Source: Pseudonocardia kunmingensis (lineage in GTDB: Bacteria > Actinomycetota > Actinomycetes > Mycobacteriales > Pseudonocardiaceae). From it: a stretch of DNA of 64,000 nucleotides. Position numbers and translations under genes: made by a program. The stretch covers positions 248,001-312,000 of the forward strand of contig NZ_VFPA01000003.1 of NCBI RefSeq assembly GCF_006716445.1, read 5' to 3'. How positions within the stretch are numbered: position 1 is the first letter of the stretch; the number at the start of each line of letters is the position of its first letter. Below, one piece after another: positions 8,755 to 18,539 of this stretch. The notes below the pieces were generated by a model. That model was not told where the DNA came from. It did not search any database and saw nothing but the letters and a program-made list of their open reading frames with translations.

Positions 8755-9960
8755 TCACCACGAGTGCAGCGTGCCGTCCTGCAACCGGTTCACCGGCAGC
8801 GCCGCCGGCGTGTACGGGTACCGCGCCGCCAGCTCCTCGTCGATGTCGACGCCCAGGCCGGGGGCGTCGCCGGGGTGCAGGTAGCCGTCCTCGTAGCGGT
8901 AGGTGTGCGGGAACACCGCGTCGGTCTCGGCGCTGTGGGGCATGTACTCCTGCAGCCCGAAGTTGGGGATCGCGATGTCGAGCTGCAGGGCCGCGGCCAT
9001 GCAGACCGGCGACAGGTCCGTGGCCCCGTGCGACCCGCTGCGGACGTGGTGCAGCGCGGCCAGGTCGAAGATCCGCCGCAGGTGCGTGATGCCACCGGCG
9101 TGCACCACCGTGGCGCGCACGTAGTCGATCAGCTGCTCGCGGATGAGCTGCGCGCAGTCGAAGATCGTGTTGAACACCTCGCCCACCGCGATCGGCGTGG
9201 TGGTGTGCTGGCGGATCAGCCGGAAGCCCTCCTGCAGCTCGGCGGGCACCGGGTCCTCCACCCAGGTCAGGGCGTAGGGCTCCAGCGCCTTGCCCAGCCG
9301 CGCGGCCTCGATCGGGGTGAGCCGGTGGTGGGCGTCGTGCAGCAGCTTGACGCCCGGCCCGAACTCCTCGCGGACCCGGGCGAACACGGTCGGGATGTGG
9401 TCGAGGTAGGCCTCGGTGGACCACACCGACTCGGTCGGCACCGCCGCCGACGCCGGCTCGTAGATCGCGGCCGAGCTCACCCCGTACACGCCCTCCAGGC
9501 CGGGGATGCCGCTCTGCACCCGCACCGCCCGGAAGCCCTCGTCGAGGTGGCGCGCCACGGCGGCGAGCACGCCGTCGACGTCCTCGCCGTTGGCGTGCCC
9601 GTACACCGTCACACCCTCGCGGCTGCGCCCGCCGAGCATCTGGTGCACGGGCAGCCCCGCCTGCTTGCCCTTGATGTCCCACAACGCCGTGTCGACGGCG
9701 GCGATCGCGGCCATCGTCACCGGCCCGCGCCGCCAGTACGCGCCCTTGTAGAGGTACTGCCAGGTGTCCTCGATGCGCGTGGCGTCGCGGCCGATCAGCA
9801 CCGGCACGACGTGCTCGGTGAGGTAGGCCGCGACGGCCTGCTCGCGCCCGTTCAGGGTGGCGTCGCCGACGCCCGTCAGCCCCTCGTCGGTGACGATCTT
9901 GAGCGTGACGAAGTTGCGCCCGGGACAGGTCACGACGACACGGGCGTCGACGATCTTCAC
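8755..9960 (-). CDS. ManD-type mannonate/gluconate dehydratase, enolase superfamily
   Basis: A 401-residue enolase-superfamily protein close in length to ManD/RspA proteins. The barrel shows the ManD-type active site: RVQSG then VYG (Arg/Tyr dyad), HDAHHRL (metal Asp plus catalytic His), WVEDP (metal Glu), GEVFN (metal Glu) and GSHGATDLSP (His). ManD enzymes dehydrate D-mannonate and/or D-gluconate to 2-keto-3-deoxygluconate, but many family members have poor or no activity on these, so another acid sugar is possible. It starts with GTG in a 4-nt GTGA overlap with the upstream permease and is the last gene of a LacI-ABC operon, presumably acting on the imported substrate. Confidence 0.88.
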   Translation of the reverse strand: MKIVDARVVVTCPGRNFVTLKIVTDEGLTGVGDATLNGREQAVAAYLTEHVVPVLIGRDATRIEDTWQYLYKGAYWRRGPVTMAAIAAVDTALWDIKGKQAGLPVHQMLGGRSREGVTVYGHANGEDVDGVLAAVARHLDEGFRAVRVQSGIPGLEGVYGVSSAAIYEPASAAVPTESVWSTEAYLDHIPTVFARVREEFGPGVKLLHDAHHRLTPIEAARLGKALEPYALTWVEDPVPAELQEGFRLIRQHTTTPIAVGEVFNTIFDCAQLIREQLIDYVRATVVHAGGITHLRRIFDLAALHHVRSGSHGATDLSPVCMAAALQLDIAIPNFGLQEYMPHSAETDAVFPHTYRYEDGYLHPGDAPGLGVDIDEELAARYPYTPAALPVNRLQDGTLHSW

Positions 9961-10811
9961 GGCTCCGGGTTCTCCTTCACACGGGCGACGAGCTGCGTCG
10001 GGTTGACGTAACGCAGGGCGATGACGAGCAGCACTAGCATCGTGGACGTGTAGATCACGGCCATCGCGTCGACGGACTGCTGTGCCCTGATCCCGGCCGC
10101 GGACATCGAGTAGTACAGCGCCACGACCAGGGTCTGCGAGTCCGGACCGGCGGTGAGGAACGTCAGCTCGAACATGCCGACCGTGCGCACCAGCACCAGG
10201 ATCGACGCGGCGAGGATGCCCGGCACCAGCAGCGGGCCGAGCACGCGCAGGAACAGCGCGCGCATCCCGGCGCCGCACATCCGCGCCGCCGACTCGATGC
10301 TCGGGTTGATCTGCTCGATGAACGGCGTCATCGTCAGGATCACGAACGGCACCGACGGCACCAGGTTCGCCAGCACGACGCCGGACATGTTGCCCGCGAA
10401 GCCGTACTTGTAGAGCACGGTGGCCAGCGGGATGCCGTAGGTGATCGGCGGCATCAGGATCGGCAGCAGGAACGCGAAGTAGACGAGGTTCTTGCCCGGG
10501 AACGTGCGCCGGGCGAGCACGTAGGACGCCGGAACCCCGATCAGCACCGAGATGACGACGACCAGCAGCGAGATCTGCAGCGTGACGCTGACGACGTCGA
10601 ACAGCTGGAAGTCCTGCCACGCCGTGGCGTACCAGCTCGTGGTGAAGCCCTCGGGCAGCCAGGTGCCGAACCACTGCGTGCCGAACGAGCTGACCAGCAC
10701 CGAGCCGACCACGCCGGCCAGGTTGACCAGGAAGAACGCGACCGCGCCCCACACCAGCCACGCCGCCGGGCTCGCGACGATCCGGCGTTTGCCGGGCTGT
10801 ATGACGGCCAT
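9957..10811 (-). CDS. ABC transporter permease (second subunit)
   Basis: A 284-residue membrane protein with about six helices and the BPD_transp_1 EAA-like loop around AARMCGAGMRALFLRVLGPL. It belongs to the PotC/FbpB-like permease group that pairs with TOBE-domain ATPases. ATG 10811 shares one base with the stop of the preceding permease (TGATG), and its own stop overlaps the ManD start, so the operon is tightly coupled. Together with the subunit at 10811-11713 it forms the membrane channel. Confidence 0.92.
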   Translation of the reverse strand: MAVIQPGKRRIVASPAAWLVWGAVAFFLVNLAGVVGSVLVSSFGTQWFGTWLPEGFTTSWYATAWQDFQLFDVVSVTLQISLLVVVISVLIGVPASYVLARRTFPGKNLVYFAFLLPILMPPITYGIPLATVLYKYGFAGNMSGVVLANLVPSVPFVILTMTPFIEQINPSIESAARMCGAGMRALFLRVLGPLLVPGILAASILVLVRTVGMFELTFLTAGPDSQTLVVALYYSMSAAGIRAQQSVDAMAVIYTSTMLVLLVIALRYVNPTQLVARVKENPEP

Positions 10812-11709
10812 CAGCCCTTGCCCCCCGTCGACCCGGTGTAGAGCCGCGAGCGCCACAGCAGCACCACGGCGATGACGAGCAGCTCCACCACGCCCATCAC
10901 CATCGCGATCGCCGAGGCGAGCGAGTAGTCGTACTGCTCGTAGGCGGCCTGGTAGGCGGCGAGCGCGAGCACGCGCGTCTCCCCCGCCGGGTTGCCGACG
11001 AGCACGGCGGACGGGAACACGCTGAACGCCAGCACGAAGGCCAGGCAGAACGTGGTGGCCAGGCCGGGGGCGAGCAGCGGCAGCGTGATGTGGCGGAACC
11101 GCTGCCTCCAGTCGGCGCCGAGCGTGGCGGCCGCCCGCTCCAGTGTGGGGTCGATGCCCGAGAGGTAGGACAGGATCAGCAGGAACGCGAACGGGAACCC
11201 GGTGATCACCAGCGAGAAGAACACGCCCCAGTAGTTGCCGGTGAGCTGCACCGGCTCGGCCATCCCGACGCTCATCAGGATCTTGTTGAACCACCCGGCC
11301 GGGCCGAGGAAGTTCAGCAGGCCCTGCGCGGTGAGCACGGTGCCGAGCGTGATCGGCACGACGAGCACGATCGTGAGCAGCCGCTTGCCGCGGAAGTTGC
11401 CACGCATCCGGTAGGCGATGGGCACCGAGGCCAGCACGTTCAGCAGGGCCGCGGGCAGCGAGAGCCCGAGCGTGATCCAGATCGTGTTCCGCTGGTAGGG
11501 GTCGGTGAAGAACGCCGCGTAGCTGGCCAGCGGCCCGCCCTCCTCGGGCGCGAACGACAGCTGCAACCCGTAGAAGAAGGGGTAGAGGAACAGCAGCGCC
11601 ACGAACAGCACCGCCGGGGCGAGCAGCAGCAGCTGCCGGTCCACGCCCCGCTCGGCGAGCCGGTGGCGCAGCGCGGGCGCCTGCGACGCCGGGCGTTCCA
11701 GGGGGGCCG

Positions 11710-11713
<4 letters not shown>
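10811..11713 (-). CDS. ABC transporter permease (first subunit)
   Basis: A 300-residue, roughly six-helix permease with the cytoplasmic coupling loop ERAAATLGADWRQRFRHITL, typical of PotB-like subunits. A Pro/Arg-rich cytoplasmic N-terminus precedes the first helix (LLLLAPAVLFVALLFLYPFF). GTG 11713 overlaps the ATPase stop by 4 nt (GTGA). It is partner of the permease at 9957-10811 and of the ATPase encoded just before it. Confidence 0.92.
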
Positions 11714-12821
<1,108 letters not shown>

Positions 12822-12822
<1 letters not shown>

Positions 12823-14030
12823 CAGGAGTTGCCCCCACCGATCTCGCGGTCCCAGCGGTCGAACGCCGCGACCATGTCCTCGGTCGCCAGCGGGGTGGCC
12901 TTCGGGTGGTCGGCGATGAGCGCCTCGTACTCCGGGCGGCCGAACTGCTGGATCACCTGCTGCGACTCGGCGGGCGCCATGTCCACCGTGACGCCCTCGA
13001 CGGCCGGGCCGGGGTAGAAGTAGCCCGAGTCGTAGGCCTTGGCCTGCTGCTCGGGGGTGAGCATGAACTGGATCAGCGCCAGCAGGGCCGCCTGCTTGTC
13101 GGCCGAGACGCCCTTGGGGATCGCGGCGTAGTGGGCGTCGGTGACCCAGGTGAAGCCCTCGAGCGTGCCGACCTGGACGTCGGCGGGCACGGTGCCCAGC
13201 GCCCGCGGGTTGATGTCCCAGCCGGTGGTGGTGACGATGATGTCGTTGGTGCCGTTGGCCAGGTTCTTCATCGTGTCGGTCGTGCCCGACGGGTACTGCG
13301 TGATGGTCTTGTCCAGCTCGGCCAGGTAGGCCCAGGTCTTGTCCCACCCGTTCATCGGGTCCTTCGGGTCGCTGTCACCGAGGATGTAGGGCAGGCCCAT
13401 GAGGAAGGTGCGCCCCGGCCCCGAGTTCGACGGACGCGCGTACCCGACCTTGCCGGGGTTGGCCTGCGCGTACGCCAGCAGCTCCGCGGCCGTCGTGGGC
13501 GGGTTCGGCACCCGGTCCGGCGCGTACTCGATGAGCGGCCCGGACGGGTAGTAGGTGACGACCACGCCGTGGTCGACGGCCAGCTCCTGCATCGCCGCGG
13601 CCGGCTCCTGGTAGTTCGCCATGTTGGAGAGGCGGTCGGCGAACTGCGGCAGCAGCGGCGTGAACAGGCCCTGCTCGGTGCCGGCGGACAGCCCGTCGGT
13701 GCCGGTGAGCACGAGGTCGATGCCGAGCCGGCCGGCGTCCTGCTGCGCCTTGATCTTGCCGGCCATCTCGGGCGCCGCGGCCTTCTCGGTGGTCACCCGC
13801 GAGACGATGTCCGGGTTCTGCGCCACGAACTCGTCGATCATGCCCTGGGTCAGCTGCAGGTTGCCGGCGACGTCCAGGATGTTGAGCGAGACGGCCTCCG
13901 CGGGCCGGTCGGGCACCTCACCCGCCGGCACCTCTGCGCTGCCCGGCCCCTCCGGGGCGCCGCAGGCGGTCAGCAGCAGGAGGGCGCTGATCCCACCTGC
14001 GGTCAGTGCGGTGCGCCATTGCATCCTCAT
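12822..14030 (-). CDS. Extracellular solute-binding lipoprotein of the ManD-linked ABC importer
   Basis: A 402-residue family-1/PotD-like solute-binding protein with a lipoprotein signal peptide: positively charged start, hydrophobic stretch and lipobox LTAC (Cys about residue 23). It would be anchored outside the membrane and deliver ligand to the permease pair. ATG 14030 (AAGGGA about 9 nt upstream) lies within a 4-nt ATGA overlap with the lacI stop; a second ATG at 14024 is possible. The ligand is probably a sugar acid or its derivative, judged only from the ManD gene in the same operon. Confidence 0.9.
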
Positions 14031-15034
14031 CGGGAAGATCCCTTCGTCGGGGCCGGTGCGACGGCAGTGCTGCCGCGCACGATGAGCTGGGTGGGGAGTT
14101 CGCGGTGCACCGGTCCGGGCTCGCCACCGGGGCCGAGCATCGAGAGCAGCAGACCGACGGTGGCGCGGCCCGCGGAGCGCTTGGGCACCGACACCGTGGT
14201 GAGCGCGGGCTGGCTCATCGCGGACATGCCGATGTCGTCGCAGCCGACCACGCTGAGCCCGTCGGGCACGCCCACCCCGCGCGCGCCGAGCCTGCTGAGC
14301 AGCCCGAGGGCGACCACGTCGTTGTAGGCGATCACCGCGGTCGCCCCCGAGGCCAGTACGAGGTCCGCCGCGGCGACACCGCCCTCGAACTGCGGCGGGA
14401 AGTGCCCGACGTGCACCAGTTCGGTGCCGCCCGCCGCGGCGGCCGCCCTCAGGCCGCGCTCGCGCTGGTCGTTCGACCACGACGTGCGCGGCCCGGCCAC
14501 GTAGGCGACGCGCTCGTGCCCGAGGGCGGCGAGGTGGTCGAGGGCCTGCCGCATGCCGTCGGCGTTGTCGACGATCACGCTGGGGCGCTCCCCCACGCGG
14601 CGGTTCATCAGCACGACCGTGGAGTCCGCGCCGACGGCGGCGAGCTCGGCGTCGGGCGCGCGCGGGGAGCAGAGGATCAGCCCGTCGACCTGCTTGGCCA
14701 GCGCGCGCATCAGGTCGATCTCGGCGTCGGCCACCTCGTCGGTGTCGGCGATGAACACCGAGTGGTCCGCGGCGCGCGCCGCCGCCTGCACGCCCTTCAC
14801 GACCGAGGCGAAGAACGGGTTGGACAGGTCAGGGACGATCAGCCCGAGGTTGCCGGTGCGGCCGGTGATCAGCCCGCGGGCCGCCCGGTTGGGGTGGTAG
14901 CCCAGGCGCCGCGCCGCCGTCTCCACCCGCGCCCGGGTCGGGGGACGGACCAGCTCCGGCATCGACAGCGCCCGGGACACGGTGGCCGGGGAGACGCCCG
15001 CCGCACGGGCGACGTCGCGGATGGTCGGTGCCAC
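14027..15034 (-). CDS. LacI family regulator of the ABC-ManD operon
   Basis: A 335-residue LacI/GalR repressor: HTH at residues 3-25 (TIRDVARAAGVSPATVSRAL), hinge near RAARGLITGRTG, then a periplasmic-binding-like sugar-sensing domain. It is the first gene of the six-gene operon, starting at GTG 15034 with AGAGG upstream. A LacI-type operator sits between its -35 and -10 boxes (see 15068-15096), so it very probably represses its own operon until a sugar-acid-like inducer binds. Confidence 0.94.
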   Translation of the reverse strand: MAPTIRDVARAAGVSPATVSRALSMPELVRPPTRARVETAARRLGYHPNRAARGLITGRTGNLGLIVPDLSNPFFASVVKGVQAAARAADHSVFIADTDEVADAEIDLMRALAKQVDGLILCSPRAPDAELAAVGADSTVVLMNRRVGERPSVIVDNADGMRQALDHLAALGHERVAYVAGPRTSWSNDQRERGLRAAAAAGGTELVHVGHFPPQFEGGVAAADLVLASGATAVIAYNDVVALGLLSRLGARGVGVPDGLSVVGCDDIGMSAMSQPALTTVSVPKRSAGRATVGLLLSMLGPGGEPGPVHRELPTQLIVRGSTAVAPAPTKGSSR

Positions 15035-15067
15035 GCCTCTCCCCTCGTCGGCCGGTGCGCGCGAGGA

Positions 15068-15096
15068 AGTCTGAAACCGTTTGCGAGCGGAGTCAA
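15068..15096 (-). promoter_or_regulatory. LacI-operon promoter with operator in the -35/-10 spacer
   Basis: Reading the minus strand, TTGACT (15091-15096) and CAGACT (15068-15073) are separated by exactly 17 bp. On the plus strand TGAAACCGTTTGCG (15072-15085) fits the LacI-family operator pattern TGNAANCGNTTNCA at all but the last position. The operator fills the spacer, the ideal place for repression. Confidence 0.7.
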
Positions 15097-15168
15097 CCCC
15101 GTAGTGCTGCGGGATCCCGGCGTTTCAGGGAGCCGTGATGAAGATGTTGCAATGCTTTCCAGTCGATC

Positions 15169-16173
15169 TCAGCGGACGCGGACCGCCGCGTGGCCCGCCG
15201 CGCCGAACTCCTCCCGCAGCGCGGGCAGCAGCTCCCGCTCGGCGACGGCGAGGAACTCCGGCTGGGTGTCCCCACCCGCCTGGGCCAGCGCGACGTGGGT
15301 GAAACCGGCGTCCACGAAGGGGCGCACCGCCTCGACGTGGGCCGCGACGTCCGGGCCGCAGGGGATGGCGCGCGTGACGTCGCCCGGGGTGACGAACCGG
15401 GTCGCTGCGGCGAACGCGGCCGTGCCCGGCAGCTCCGCGTTCACCTTCCACCCGCCCGCGGACCAGCGGAACTGCGCGTGCGCCCGGTCCGCCGCGACGT
15501 CCCGGTCGGGGTCCCAGCTGATCGGCAGCCGACCGATCTTGGGCAGCGCCGTGCCCGCGGCGGCGTCGAAGCCCCGCACCAGCTCGGCCCGGGGCTCGAC
15601 GGCGATCATGGCGTCGGCGACCGGGGCGAAGGCCCGCACCGACTGCTCCCCCGAGACCGCCACCGCGACGGGGACGCCCGCATCGGGGCGATCCCAGAGC
15701 TTCGCCGAGTCGACGCGGTAGTGCGCGCCGCGGCGGTTGACGTACCCGCCGGCGAACAGCTCCCCGATGATCTCGATGGCCTCGCCGAGCATCTCGTGCC
15801 GCACGTTCACCGGCGGCCAGCCCGCCCCGACCACGTGCTCGTTCAGGTTCTCCCCGGCGCCCAGGCCGAGGCAGAAGCGCCCGTCCCCGGCGAGCAGCGC
15901 CACCGTCGCCGCCTTCTGCGCCACGACCACCGGGTGGTAGCGCATCGTCGGGCACGTCACGCAGGTCATCAGCGGCATGCGCTCGGTGGCCGCGGCCACC
16001 GCCCCCAGTACCGGCCAGGCGTTCGGCGCGTGGCCCTGCCCGTCCAGCCACGGGGAGAGGTGGTCGCTGATCACCGCGAAGTCGAACCCGGCGTCCTCGG
16101 CCCCGACCGCGTCGGCGACCAGCTCGCGCGGTCCGCGCTGCTCGCAGAGCAGCGAGTAGCCGAAGGCCACCAT
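15169..16173 (-). CDS. LLM-class F420-dependent oxidoreductase (G6PDH-like family)
   Basis: A 334-residue luciferase-like monooxygenase-fold protein. FGYSLLCEQ at the N-terminus, AVISDHLSPW, CVTCPTMRYHP and GLGAGENLNEH are characteristic of the F420-dependent glucose-6-phosphate-dehydrogenase-like group. Members transfer hydride between coenzyme F420 and small substrates; the substrate here is unknown. GGGAGGGC directly precedes ATG 16173. It is divergent from the DUF3140 gene across 74 bp and separated from the LacI operon by the promoter region described above. Confidence 0.9.
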   Translation of the reverse strand: MVAFGYSLLCEQRGPRELVADAVGAEDAGFDFAVISDHLSPWLDGQGHAPNAWPVLGAVAAATERMPLMTCVTCPTMRYHPVVVAQKAATVALLAGDGRFCLGLGAGENLNEHVVGAGWPPVNVRHEMLGEAIEIIGELFAGGYVNRRGAHYRVDSAKLWDRPDAGVPVAVAVSGEQSVRAFAPVADAMIAVEPRAELVRGFDAAAGTALPKIGRLPISWDPDRDVAADRAHAQFRWSAGGWKVNAELPGTAAFAAATRFVTPGDVTRAIPCGPDVAAHVEAVRPFVDAGFTHVALAQAGGDTQPEFLAVAERELLPALREEFGAAGHAAVRVR

Positions 16174-16247
16174 GCCCTCCCGGTACCCCTTGACGCCGCT
16201 ACTACGCGGGGTGGGTCAGGGGCCACCGGGGCGGGTAGGCCCCCGGC

Positions 16248-16580
16248 ATGGCCGACGTCGACGACGAACTGTGGGACGAGTTCCACCGCGTGGTGAACAT
16301 GACCTCGCGCGAGCTGGGCGACTGGCTGCGCACCCGCGACGCGGGCGAGGACGCCGAGGCACTGCCCGACCAGGCCGGCACGCCGACCGGCCAGGAGGTG
16401 CTCGGCATCCTGGGCAAGCGCCGCGGCGACCTGACCGAGGAGGACGCGCACGTGATGCGCCGCGTCGTCGAACGGGTGCACGCGCAGCGCCGCGACGACC
16501 TGGAGCCGACGGCCGGCCAGTCCGGCTGGCGGCACCGGCTGATGTCGCTGGGTCACGACCCGTTGAAACCGGTCGGGTAG
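16248..16580 (+). CDS. DUF3140 domain protein
   Basis: A 110-residue acidic, helical protein with the DUF3140 pattern (DELWDEFHRVVNMTSRELGDWL near the N-terminus, LTEEDAHVMRRVVERVHAQR in the middle, WRHRLMSLGHDPLK at the C-terminus). Family function is unknown; it is common in actinomycetes and halophilic archaea and has no transmembrane segment. A strong hairpin follows the stop. Confidence 0.88.
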   Translation: MADVDDELWDEFHRVVNMTSRELGDWLRTRDAGEDAEALPDQAGTPTGQEVLGILGKRRGDLTEEDAHVMRRVVERVHAQRRDDLEPTAGQSGWRHRLMSLGHDPLKPVG

Positions 16581-16596
16581 CAGCGCCCCGGAGCGC

Positions 16597-16636
16597 GGAG
16601 CACCTCGCAGGGCGCAGGCGCGCTGCGAGGTGCTCC
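16597..16636. terminator. Bidirectional hairpin terminator
   Basis: A 14-bp perfect stem (16597-16610 with 16623-16636) around a GC-rich loop that can itself pair. It lies between the convergent DUF3140 and imine-reductase genes. There is no U-tract, as usual for actinomycete intrinsic terminators. Confidence 0.7.
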
Positions 16637-16666
16637 AGGGGCTGCGACGAGCCCTGCGGGCTGCGC

Positions 16667-17545
16667 TTACGACATGGCGCGCTTCGTGATCACCTCGTAC
16701 AGGCTCGTCCAGTTGTCCCGGCCGTGCCCGGCCGCGATCGTCCGGTCGTAGAGCGACTTGACCGCCTCCGGCAGCACGGTGTCGAGGCCCGCGGCCCGGC
16801 TGGCGGCGACGATGTGGTCGGCCGTGGCGCCCATCATCGTGGCCGTGCTGAGGTCACCGGGATAGGTGCGCGCGTCGACGTCCCGAGCGGTCTCGTCGAC
16901 GTACATCGCGGCCAGCCCGAGGGTGTCCCGGACGTAGGGCATGAGCTCCTTCGCCGGCACCCCCGCCGACCCCACCAGCGCGGCCGCCTGCAGCTCGGCG
17001 GCGAGCGCGGTGAGGAACACGGCGAGCAGCGCCTGGTAGAACAGCTGGGCCAGTGCCGGGTCCGCGCCGCGGTAGTCGGGTCGCCCGATCACGCGCAGCG
17101 TGGCCTCCTGGGCCTCGAACACCGACTGCGGGCCGCTGTAGAAGACGTACGCGTCGTCGGTGCCGATCATCGGCGCCGGCACCATCACCCCGCCGACGAG
17201 CAGCTCGGCGCCGCGCTCGGCCAGCCAGCCTGCCGCCTCCCGCGTCCGCTCGGGCGAGTCCGAGCTGAGGTTGACGACGACGCGCCCGGCCAGCGCGTCG
17301 CCGACGTCGCCGAGGATGTCGTACATGGCCTGGTAGTCGGTGAGGCTGAGCACGACGAGCTCGCTCGCCGCCACCGCCTCCGCGGGGGTCGCCGCCTGCG
17401 CCGCACCGGCGGCGACGACGTCAGCGGCGCGGCTCGGCGTGCGGTTCCAGACCGTCGTGGGGTGGCCTGCGGCCAGGAACGCGCGGACCATCGCCTGGCC
17501 CATCGGGCCCAGGCCGATCAGCGTGACGGGCGTGGGGGTACTCAT
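16667..17545 (-). CDS. Imine-reductase-like NADPH oxidoreductase, Tyr type
   Basis: A 292-residue beta-hydroxyacid-dehydrogenase-fold protein. The Rossmann motif GLGPMG (11-16) and TVWNRTPSRA match the NADPH-binding signature of imine reductases (IREDs). By ungapped alignment with its neighbour, residue 170 at the IRED proton-donor position is Tyr (QLFY), the type associated with S-selective IREDs. Natural substrates of IREDs are mostly unknown; cyclic imines are reduced in vitro. ATG 17545 overlaps the stop of the upstream paralogue by one base (TGATG), so the two are co-translated. 3-hydroxyacid dehydrogenase activity is less likely because the usual catalytic Lys context is absent. Confidence 0.85.
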   Translation of the reverse strand: MSTPTPVTLIGLGPMGQAMVRAFLAAGHPTTVWNRTPSRAADVVAAGAAQAATPAEAVAASELVVLSLTDYQAMYDILGDVGDALAGRVVVNLSSDSPERTREAAGWLAERGAELLVGGVMVPAPMIGTDDAYVFYSGPQSVFEAQEATLRVIGRPDYRGADPALAQLFYQALLAVFLTALAAELQAAALVGSAGVPAKELMPYVRDTLGLAAMYVDETARDVDARTYPGDLSTATMMGATADHIVAASRAAGLDTVLPEAVKSLYDRTIAAGHGRDNWTSLYEVITKRAMS

Positions 17546-18453
17546 CAGTTCTCCTTCTGGTTCTCGTCGATGCGGAGCAGGTCGATCACGCCGGTGACGT
17601 CCTCGTGGCCGAATCCGTCGGCCACCCGGCGCTGCATGAGCGGGTAGAGCGGGGCGATGAAGTCGGGGCGCACGCCCTGCTCCTGCGCCACCGCCAGGAA
17701 GTTGGGGTACGCGGCGGTCTGCATGGCGAGGTTCGAGACCACGCCGGTCACGTAGTCGCCGGAGTCGAGCTGTGCGGCGGTGCTGTCGACGAGCACGCCC
17801 ATGCCGGTCAGCCAGCGCCGCAGCATCGGCGCGAACTCCGTGGCCGGGACCTCCCCGCGGGTGAGCGCGAAGGCCTGCATCACGCCCATGTACATGCCGT
17901 ACATGCCGCTGAGCAGCGCGAGGTCCCGCAGGGCGGCCTGGCCGTGGTCGCTGCCCACGTAGACGCTCTCGCCCAGCGCGTCGAGCGCGCCACGGTGGGC
18001 GTCGAAGGCCCCCTGCGGGCCGCTGTAGAGCACGAACGCCGCCGGGGTGCCGATCATCGGCGGGACCGCCATGATCCCGCCGTCCAGCAGCTCCGCGCCG
18101 TGACCGGCCGCCCAGGACGCCAGCTCCCGGGCCTGGCTCGGCGTGCCGTTGGTGAGGTTGACCAGCACGCGCCCGGCCAGCTCGTCGGCCACGGGGTCGA
18201 GCGCCTCGTGCACGGACGCGTGGTCGAGCAGGCACACCACCACGAGCCGGCTCGCCCGCACGGCGTCGGTGAGCGTCGGGGGCGCGACGGCGCCGCGCGC
18301 GGCCAGCGCCTGCGCCTTGGCCGGCGTGCGGTTCCACACCGTCGTCGGGCGGCCCGCGGCCAGGAACGCCTCGGCCAGCGCGGTGCCCATGGCGCCCAGG
18401 CCGAGCACCGCCACCGCCTTCTCGTCGTCGCCGTTGTCGTTCTCGTTCCTCAT
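17545..18453 (-). CDS. Imine-reductase-like NADPH oxidoreductase, Asp type
   Basis: A 302-residue paralogue of the following gene with GLGAMG (18-23), TVWNRTPAKA and LTNGTP. At the IRED proton-donor position it has Asp177 (ALRD), the type associated with R-selective enzymes. IREDs act as intertwined homodimers; a heterodimer of the two products is conceivable. The start is set at ATG 18453 beside an Asn/Asp-rich leader; GTG 18480 is an alternative adding nine residues. The promoter region is shared with the divergent AfsR-type gene and carries 11-bp-phased repeats, so SARP control of the pair is likely. Confidence 0.85.
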   Translation of the reverse strand: MRNENDNGDDEKAVAVLGLGAMGTALAEAFLAAGRPTTVWNRTPAKAQALAARGAVAPPTLTDAVRASRLVVVCLLDHASVHEALDPVADELAGRVLVNLTNGTPSQARELASWAAGHGAELLDGGIMAVPPMIGTPAAFVLYSGPQGAFDAHRGALDALGESVYVGSDHGQAALRDLALLSGMYGMYMGVMQAFALTRGEVPATEFAPMLRRWLTGMGVLVDSTAAQLDSGDYVTGVVSNLAMQTAAYPNFLAVAQEQGVRPDFIAPLYPLMQRRVADGFGHEDVTGVIDLLRIDENQKEN

Positions 18454-18477
18454 GGCGCCACCGTGCGCGGCCGCGCG

Positions 18478-18533
18478 CACGGTCCACCTACGGTCGGCGC
18501 ACGGCCGTCGCTGTCGGTGCGGGTGGTTACCGT
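18478..18533 (+). promoter_or_regulatory. SARP-type direct repeats and leaderless promoter
   Basis: Three direct heptamers of pattern YACGGYC start at 18478, 18489 and 18500, exactly 11 bp apart, the spacing used by SARP activators. TACCGT (18528-18533) is a TANNNT -10 box ending 6 nt before GTG 18540. The repeats could serve autoregulation of the AfsR gene, activation of the divergent imine reductases, or both. Confidence 0.6.
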
Positions 18534-18539
18534 GACCGC

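Noticed and set aside
13918..14127. Small ORF of 69 codons at the lacI/binding-protein junction
   Set aside because: Out of frame with both overlapping genes and without a ribosome site.
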